Source: Thinopyrum elongatum
Lineage: Eukaryota; Streptophyta; Magnoliopsida; Poales; Poaceae
DNA length: 64,000 nt
Assembly (NCBI GenBank): GCA_011799875.1
Contig: CM022302.1
Coordinates: 51,837,804-51,901,803, forward strand
Direction: 5' to 3'
Positions within the stretch are counted from its first letter, which is position 1. Each line of letters starts with the position of its first letter. Of the stretch, positions 57,901 to 64,000 are shown piece by piece. Below the pieces are notes generated by a model. That model had not been told where the DNA came from, did no database searches, and saw only the letters and a program-made list of their open reading frames with translations. Made by a program: the position numbers and the translations under genes.

Positions 57901-58125
57901 AAGATGTTAGCCGCGCAATCGTGCGGGCAACTATGCTCGTTGCACATTACAAATAACAAATCAATATGATATTTAGAAACAGAGGAACTTTTCATAAAAA
58001 CAAAACAATCCGGACTAGAGTTTTGTTGTGTGATTATGTTACGACGTTAACGGGCAAAGCTTAGAGAGCGAGGCTGTACCAGAGGGGAATAGTCACAAGC
58101 TTCTCATGTCGTTACGAGCGACATC
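57901..58125 (+). repeat. Direct duplication, left copy (MITE-free)
   Basis: Matches 59043-59390 in order: AGATGTTAGCC, GCGGGCAACTA, ATATTTAGAAACA, CTTTTCATAAAAA, CGTTAACGGGCAAAGC, AGAGAGCGAGGCTGTA. It lacks the MITE present in the right copy. Confidence 0.75.
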
Positions 58126-58215
58126 GGTACCTTCTACCCAATGCCCTTTGGCGCCGCAACTGTTATCGAGTTCTCCTCTGCTGGCCCCTCCGACATGGTG
58201 TACAGCTCGTACTAG

Positions 58216-58435
58216 TCCTCGTCTATGCATGCCCAGTGTTGGCAACACTGATGCATGCCTTCGTCCACAACGTGTCCCCTGGTCTGCCAAGCCTGATGCG
58301 GTGCCTCGCTAACACCAACTTCTTCCCATCTACGCATGCCTGGTATTAGCAACACCGACATGTGCCTTCCATGACTTGTCCCCGGGCTTGGCAAACCCGG
58401 CACGGCTCCTCGTCCACCCCATCTTCTTCCCGGCG
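58216..58435 (+). repeat. Short tandem duplication (about 108 bp x 2)
   Basis: CTATGCATGCCCAGTGTTGG...AACTTCTTCCC is followed by CTACGCATGCCTGGTATTAG...ATCTTCTTCCC. It lies in C-rich sequence with unrecognised short frames; 58125-58860 otherwise shows nothing. Confidence 0.6.
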
Positions 58436-58799
58436 CAATAGTGCATCCCTAACTAACACGACGTCTCCATGCACGTGCGGCTCCACAGCGACCACCTCGA
58501 CACCAGCCACTCTAACTCGACAACGACCACGGCGTCCCTTACACGGCTATCTTGACCACGGCTACATCACCCAATGCTATCGGCTATCTCAACATCGGCA
58601 CAAAGGGCTGCCGCGTTGCTTGAGCAACCTCATCGATTTTCACTCCAGCCACAACTTCCGCGATACATCCACCGTTGCGACTGTGGGGGGTGGGGGGGTG
58701 GGGATGTGTGTCGGCTTACAACCTTCGGATTCTTCTCTAGTCTCACTGCCCGCGTCGCTATCATTGTGACTGCGTGGAGATGTTGGGTATTGTGATTGC

Positions 58800-58874
58800 T
58801 TAGGAAATAGAGGATAGCATATGGTTTATTCTAGCTTGTCTCTTGGAATTCGCACTGGGGACTCAAATTTCTAG
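58800..58874. mobile_element. Orphan hAT-type right end
   Basis: GAGACGGCCCTG at about 58874 is the complement of a CAGGGCCGTCTC terminus like that of the element at 32009. No matching left end with the 8-bp flank ACTATATA was found. Confidence 0.4.
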
Positions 58875-59042
58875 AGACGGCCCTGACTATATATATGCCA
58901 CGAGGCTCGAGCAATAAAACATCGATTCCACCAATCTCTCTCTATTACTATTACACCGTAGTGCGAGGACAAAATATTGAATTATCACTCTAGCAAAAGT
59001 TACTATTTCGAATTGCTTAACAATTTTATTTGAAGAAAAATA

Positions 59043-59390
59043 AAGATGTTGGCCAAGCAATCCTGCGGGCAGCTAGGCTCATTACATATTTCAAATAAGA
59101 AATCGAGGCGATATTCAGAAACATAGGCACTTTTCATAAAAAGAAAACATTCACGACTAGTGTTTTCAGTTTGATTTTTTTTTTACACTCCCCCGTTCCA
59201 AATTACTTGTCGCATAAATGGATCTATCTAGATCTATTTTAGTTCTAGATACATCATTTTCAATCGGTTTCAACAATAAGTAATTCCAAACGGAGGGAGT
59301 ACAACGTTAACGGCCAAAGCTGAGAGAGCTGGGCTGTAACAGAGGAGAACGGTCACGAGCTTGTAATGTTGTTTCCGAGTGCCATTAGTA
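59043..59390 (+). repeat. Direct duplication, right copy (MITE-bearing)
   Basis: Counterpart of 57901-58125, enlarged by the MITE at 59188-59299. It leads directly into the upstream repeat copy at 59402. Confidence 0.75.
59188..59299. mobile_element. Stowaway MITE
   Basis: 112 bp, CTCCCCCGTTCCAAATTACT...complement. The right flank is TA (59300-59301) and the left flank has decayed to CA. The duplicate at about 58035-58045 lacks it. Confidence 0.9.
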
Positions 59391-59401
59391 GTCACCAAGC
59401 C

Positions 59402-59960
59402 AGAGTAACATGCAGCTCCGTACTGTAGACATGCATGTTCATTCCGTCAACGTCTTGATCGCAGCGGGAAAATGACTATATCGTTCAATAGAGGATACCT
59501 GGGCTGTACAGGACTGTGATGCAGACGCAGCCAATGTGGCGACACTAACATGAACAGTTTAACTTGGAGGGAAATAAACTGGGTTCGACACAGGTTCGGA
59601 CACTTCATCTGTAACTCAAGTTCCTAATACATCCCATTCACAACGAGGAAATCAGCCAGTATTGATCCGTTCCCTGCACACTTGATGAGTTACTCCCCTT
59701 TCTCATGTTCTCCTCTTAGCAGGAGAAGGAGCATCTTTTATGGGCAACGTGCATGCCGTGATATGGCACGTCAAAGGACATAATAGAAGATCAATAAATA
59801 TAACCTTCTTCTGGGAAGCTTGTCTAGTTTAGCATACGGTATTGGCAGTTAATTAATTAAACCGAGTCATAACCATGTGCTCAACCAACTATCTCTAGCG
59901 AATTAAACATACCGTGTTGTCAGCCAATCCGTATACAGTACAGTCAGTCAATTAATTAAA
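59402..59960 (+). repeat. Local upstream repeat, copy 2 (uninterrupted)
   Basis: The fullest copy of the repeated upstream sequence. It contains the unoccupied copia-1 target AGAAG at 59785-59789 and the downstream words GGAAGCTTGTCTAG and ATAACCATGTGCTCAACCAA. No coding frame is apparent. 60000-60480 contains CA-rich microsatellites (about 60131-60153) and nothing else recognisable. Confidence 0.8.
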
Positions 59961-60479
59961 CATATTATAATCTTCCTCGTCTGCAAAAACTTGCTCTCCC
60001 AAATTTGCTTCTGATCGTACATGTAACGGTGCCAGTTTCCTTGGGATACCAGTATTCTTACCTGCACATGAGCACATCTTACATGTGTTTTTTTTTGTGT
60101 GCGGGGGAGCACATCCTACATGATTAATGCATAACACACACAAACACACACACATGTATATATATGAAAGGGAAAACCAAACATATCTAAGGCAAACGGT
60201 TTCTCTTTAGACTAATCGAATAATAATGTTGTAATGTAAACAGGCTAAGATATTACCCATGTAACTTAAGTTTGCTAAATTCCTATGCGCATGCCACTTT
60301 GCTAATTAAAACTGATTGCGGTATTTAGGAATAGATAAAGACTAAAGTGCCATATTAACTTTAACTGGTGCTCCTATCCATTCACAAGTAGTAATAAGGT
60401 GCTGTCAAAAAGCTCGATTTTACACAAAGCTAAATATGGACAACAAATGAAACTATGAGTTAGTGATGAATCTTAGTCT

Positions 60480-60700
60480 TGGCTTGGTAATACTCCTGAA
60501 GCAGACATCGATAGCTCCTCTTCCACTCATGTTCCTAATGCATCCCATTCATAAGGAGGTTACACAGTGAATTGAGTCATTCACGGCACACTTGATGATG
60601 AGCATGATGCACCCGTTACTCTCCTTTCTCACATTCTAGTTTTTGCAATGATAAACTTGCAAGGTTGGAGGTGTCCTCTATTGTATGGGAAATGTTCATT
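60480..60700 (+). repeat. Local upstream repeat, copy 3 (short)
   Basis: Shares CTCATGTTCCTAATGCATCC, CATTCATAAGGAGGTTACACAGT, GAGTCATTCACGGCACACTTGATGATGAG and CTCCTTTCTCACATTCT with the other copies, then diverges. Confidence 0.65.
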
Positions 60701-61480
60701 CCATAGATGACAACCCTAGCCAACACATCCCACCTTGAACCTCCCCCCCTCCCCCCCGGTGACGTCGTCGGCAAAGGCCTACTACTCCGGAAAACGGGGG
60801 CTAGCGACTCTCCCTTGGATGTGCATCCACACTATTGGGAGTGCGACATTGCCCAAGCTCCCCTACTTCTCCATCTAGATCCAAAAGGTCCCCGCGCTGC
60901 TTCAACATCCCCTTTCCTGATGCTCCCAGCGTCCCACCGTGTTGTTGCGAGGCCACCGATGGCTGCTCCATGACCGGTCCCTTGGCATGTGGTAATTGAT
61001 CGTGGACGTGCTCTAGGAGAAATCCTTGCTCACTAGTGTGTGAGCCGACTATGACGTCGCCACCTAGAGTCATACACCTTCTTCGAGGGGTGGTCTTTCA
61101 TTTGTTCTGTGCGCATCTTCTCCGACTAGATCTTGCGCTTCTGTTTGGGCGTGGCGCGGGACGGTCGGATCTGGCATGCAGCGGCCTGGTTTGGTCGTGG
61201 TACCTGCTTTGTCGAGGTGCGGGTCTGTAGTCCACCTTCATCTATCAATGCGTTGGGAAGGGGTCTACTCACTTGGGATAAAGCTCTTCTCCGTCCACCA
61301 ACAGTGGTGTAAGCATGCGGCCCGACTAATCTCGTTAAGCTTGAAGGCCTTGTTGTAATGGTGACTTCATTCTCTTCGAGACTCTAGGGTACATCCCTGT
61401 TCCAGGTCGGCCGCACAAATAACAGTGATGCTCTCGCGTCGCGCCGGTTATTGAACGAGTGTTGGTTTTTGTAGGTCGAG
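60700..61480. other. Unassigned C/G-rich sequence
   Basis: Short frames on both strands, no recognisable domain. A run of C at 60734-60750 is present. Confidence 0.3.
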
Positions 61481-61484
61481 CTCC

Positions 61485-61870
61485 ATGCACCTCATAGGCC
61501 AACTCCAACACAGTGACCCATTTCGTCAATTGCTGTCCGTTTTGGTCCACGAGGCAAAAACCACAGCCCAACGCGCGGCCATAAACGCAAATTTTGTTTG
61601 TCTCGTGTCCATCTGGACCCATTTTTGCTCCAAACTTGGGCACGATTTGCATCCACATGTACACGAGACGGACATGCCACGCATCCTCTCGATGTCGGCC
61701 TCGGGCCGGCATGTCGACCGCCCAACCTCCACCCACCAGTCCCCGTCCACCCAGTACTTTTTAATGCCACGTGTGCAGGTGGAGGGGCCTTCAAGTACAC
61801 TTCCCAGTCTTCTTCCTATCCTCTACCCTGACAAACCCTAGCAACGACCGCTGGTCAAAATGCCAAGGAA
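61485..61870. repeat. Possible degenerate DNA-transposon fragment
   Basis: GGCCAACTCCAACACAG and the following CCGTTTTGGTCCACGAGGC, CCCAACGCGCGGCC and GGACCCATTTTTGCTCC resemble the subterminal style of Harbinger/Mutator-like grass elements. No matching end or duplication was found. From 61870 to 63440 no gene is recognisable. Confidence 0.25.
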
Positions 61871-63429
61871 TTTGATTCCGGCAAAGCATCGGAAGCTCGA
61901 CCACGAGGCCGGCTTATCCTCCGGGATCACAAGGTTGTGCCGCCGTGCAGAAAACTTCGCCCCGCCGCCACCCGCGGCAACATGTCTACGCGGGCTTCGA
62001 GCAGCACCAGTGGTACTGGAATGAGACCACTACAGTGGCGTGGCCTAATTAATGTGGGCGTCGAGCAGTGCCATTTTTTTCTCTTCTTCTTTTACCCTTG
62101 TTACTTCTATGGTTTTGGGCTCAGATACCCTTTAATTATAACAATCATAGATAATCTGCTACAACCTGGATATCCCAACCTTGACGGATGTAACACAATT
62201 ATACATAAAAACATTAGTTGTGACTGTTTTTATGCGAGAAGTTCCCCTCTTGCTCCTCCTATGAACCAACGGGCATGAAAAGAGAAAATAAGGACCTATC
62301 TTTATTTTAGTTTTTCCAACATTAACAACATATTTACTATACTGAAAGTGTCAAAACAATTATTCATGGTTAGTACCATTTTCTTACATGCCTTCACGTA
62401 CTAAGGCTTACTAAACTAATGTTTAAAGTCATTTGTGTAAATTCATTGTATCCTCAGCCTTTCGTTTGTAAACTAATGTTTTCTTCTTCCTTTGATAGAA
62501 AATATTATACGCAATATAACATGCTGAGTATGCCTTTTTGCAAATAAAAAAACATAAGCCTCCAATTTTTTTTAGAATGAGCCTCCAATTGTTTCTCCTT
62601 TCCAGCATAACACATAGGTTATCCCTACATTTGCATTTCCCATTATCTAAAAACTAAGATCAAGACTTTGAAGTCACATCTTAAAAAGACACTTGGGTGT
62701 CTGTCTACTTATAGCCATAACAAGGTTTTTTCCAAAGTATTCTGCCTCCTAAGAGACCATCCATTCTTTTCATTACACGTGGAAAAGCTGCAAGACTTAT
62801 GCTGCTATTCATATGTTAAAAAAGACAGTTTAATAATTTCTTTGAATCCATGTAAAAGTGTTTTGCTGCATTCTTTTCTTCAAGTATAACAGGAATATTA
62901 AATTAACTCGAAACATAAAATTCAATCATTACTTTATTGTCGTTCAAGCAAAACAACCACAAGGCAGACATCAATACGAAAGACATGGTCGATTGGATAG
63001 CCATGCCATAGTCTGAACTATCTCTCTTCTAGAACCATATGTGGAGTACCCTAGAAATAACATGGATGGTACCTCCCAATGCTAGGAATCGTTGAATTTA
63101 AAATTAAAGCCATGCTGCAAAAGGAATAGAAAAGACATTAACATTAGTTTCTAGAAATTTATCAAATCTCTTATCAGATCAAAGTTCAAGTGTGATGTAT
63201 GAAAGAGTTAAAAGGCTAACATGTAATATAGTAATATATTTGTATTTCTCTTGTGGTGCTTTCTCTGTTATTGGAAGATTATTCTTCCTTTTGTTTTCTT
63301 CTCTTTTTGCAATCTGTTAATTCCAAGAAAAAAACTATTCCCTGCTTTAGTCAGGGTAATTCTTTATATTTTATTACAAATTGAGAAACTGAAAGAAAGT
63401 GATATGAGAATGAAGTGCACTAAGCACGG

Positions 63430-63905
63430 CAGTAAGAAATGGATATATTGTTCAATCGAGCAGCATTGCCACGGGCGTGCGATGGAGACAGAGAGAACAT
63501 GAAGGCGTAGGCGTGGTCTATCCAATTTGGGTGGAACCAGTGCTCAAAGCTAACTCACACTCTTTCTCTTCAACTCAAGTTCCTAATACATCCCATTCAT
63601 AAGAAGGAAATCACACAACATGTTGAGTCACGCACTTTATGATGAGCTACTATCTGCATTCTCATGTTCTCATGGAGTAGATGCAAACTCAGCAGTGCGT
63701 TGATCATGCGTCTTGGAGGGGCCATCTATTTAAGGCCAACGTGCATGTAATGGTGTGGCTCATGAAAGGACGAAATTAAAGATGAATAAGTACAATGTTT
63801 TCTGTGAAGCGTTGATAGAACAATATACGGTATTGTCATTCAAGTTAATTACATGGAATCATAATCATGTGCTCAACCAACGATCTCTGGCTATATGTAA
63901 GATTG
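63430..63905 (+). repeat. Local upstream repeat, copy 4
   Basis: Shares CAACTCAAGTTCCTAATACATCCCATTCATAAG..., CTATTTAAGGCCAACGTGCATG, ACGGTATTGTCA and ATAATCATGTGCTCAACCAACGATCTC with copies 1 and 2. It lies immediately upstream of a TATA-like box near the right edge. Confidence 0.75.
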
Positions 63906-63923
63906 AGGTGATTTTTTTTTTGG

Positions 63924-63933
63924 CTTTATAAAC
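63924..63933 (+). promoter_or_regulatory. Candidate TATA box near window end
   Basis: CTTTATAAAC follows a T run and precedes ACCCTGTCTACAG and CATGCA words. If it is a promoter, the gene starts beyond 64000. Confidence 0.35.
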
Positions 63934-64000
63934 CCTGTCTACAGTAGACATGCATCTGCATGTCGGCAGCATGCAGCACCAGCGGCAGCAGTAAAAGAAA

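Noticed and set aside
61485..61870. Complete Harbinger or Mutator element
   Set aside because: Subterminal style is suggestive, but no matching inverted end or target duplication could be found.

Overview
The window is plant nuclear DNA, almost certainly from a Triticeae grass (wheat, Aegilops or barley type). It has no bacterial operons, no rRNA genes and no intact conventional host gene that I can recognise. It consists of nested and broken transposable elements: Ty1/copia and Ty3/gypsy LTR elements, LINE fragments, two large CACTA (En/Spm) DNA transposons, hAT and Harbinger-like elements, and Stowaway-type MITEs. The family assignment rests on grass-typical ends such as TGATACGTCTCC LTRs, AAGCTTGGGGATGC motifs, CTCCCTCCGT MITE ends and TGCCGACGGC CACTA subtermini.

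Layout. 1-1957 is the 3' part of a LINE with a broken reverse transcriptase. 2311-8696 is a complete but inactivated copia element with an AGAAG duplication, inserted into a sequence that recurs near the right end of the window. 9.4-10.7 kb and 16.35-19.0 kb are GC-rich degenerate DNA. They are split by CACTA-1 (10689-16348, target duplication CGG), which carries a TNP2-type transposase pseudogene and an intact 84-codon RNase H1 N-terminal-domain ORF. 19.0-26.4 kb holds two gypsy remnants, one ending in a 1.6-kb LTR and containing a 1.28-kb retroposon. 26.5-27.8 kb is another LTR-like relic. 29519-31344 is a Harbinger-like element with a degenerate ORF, and 32009-32898 is a hAT element with a perfect 8-bp duplication. 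36893-40919 looks like a 4-kb solo LTR.

41360-56164 is a small gag-only copia element on the minus strand. One of its LTRs is split by CACTA-2 (41614-54379, target duplication CCA). CACTA-2 contains a roughly 332-bp tandem array, a long imperfect hairpin, a TNP2 pseudogene with a Stowaway MITE in one intron, and a second Ptta/En/Spm-type gene with eight predicted exons and in-frame stops.

57.4-64 kb holds MITEs, a plastid-type trnQ-UUG relic, a direct duplication in which one copy is the empty site for a MITE, and three copies of a roughly 350-550-bp sequence also found at 1.97-2.3/8.7-8.9 kb. These four copies look like upstream regions of a duplicated locus. A TATA-like box sits just before the right edge, so a gene may begin beyond the window.

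Functionally, the coding capacity is transposition machinery (transposases, gag-pol, LINE reverse transcriptase), nearly all of it inactivated. The best-preserved reading frame is the small RNase H1 N-terminal-domain protein at 15529-15783. All names are from reading the sequence; no database search was run.
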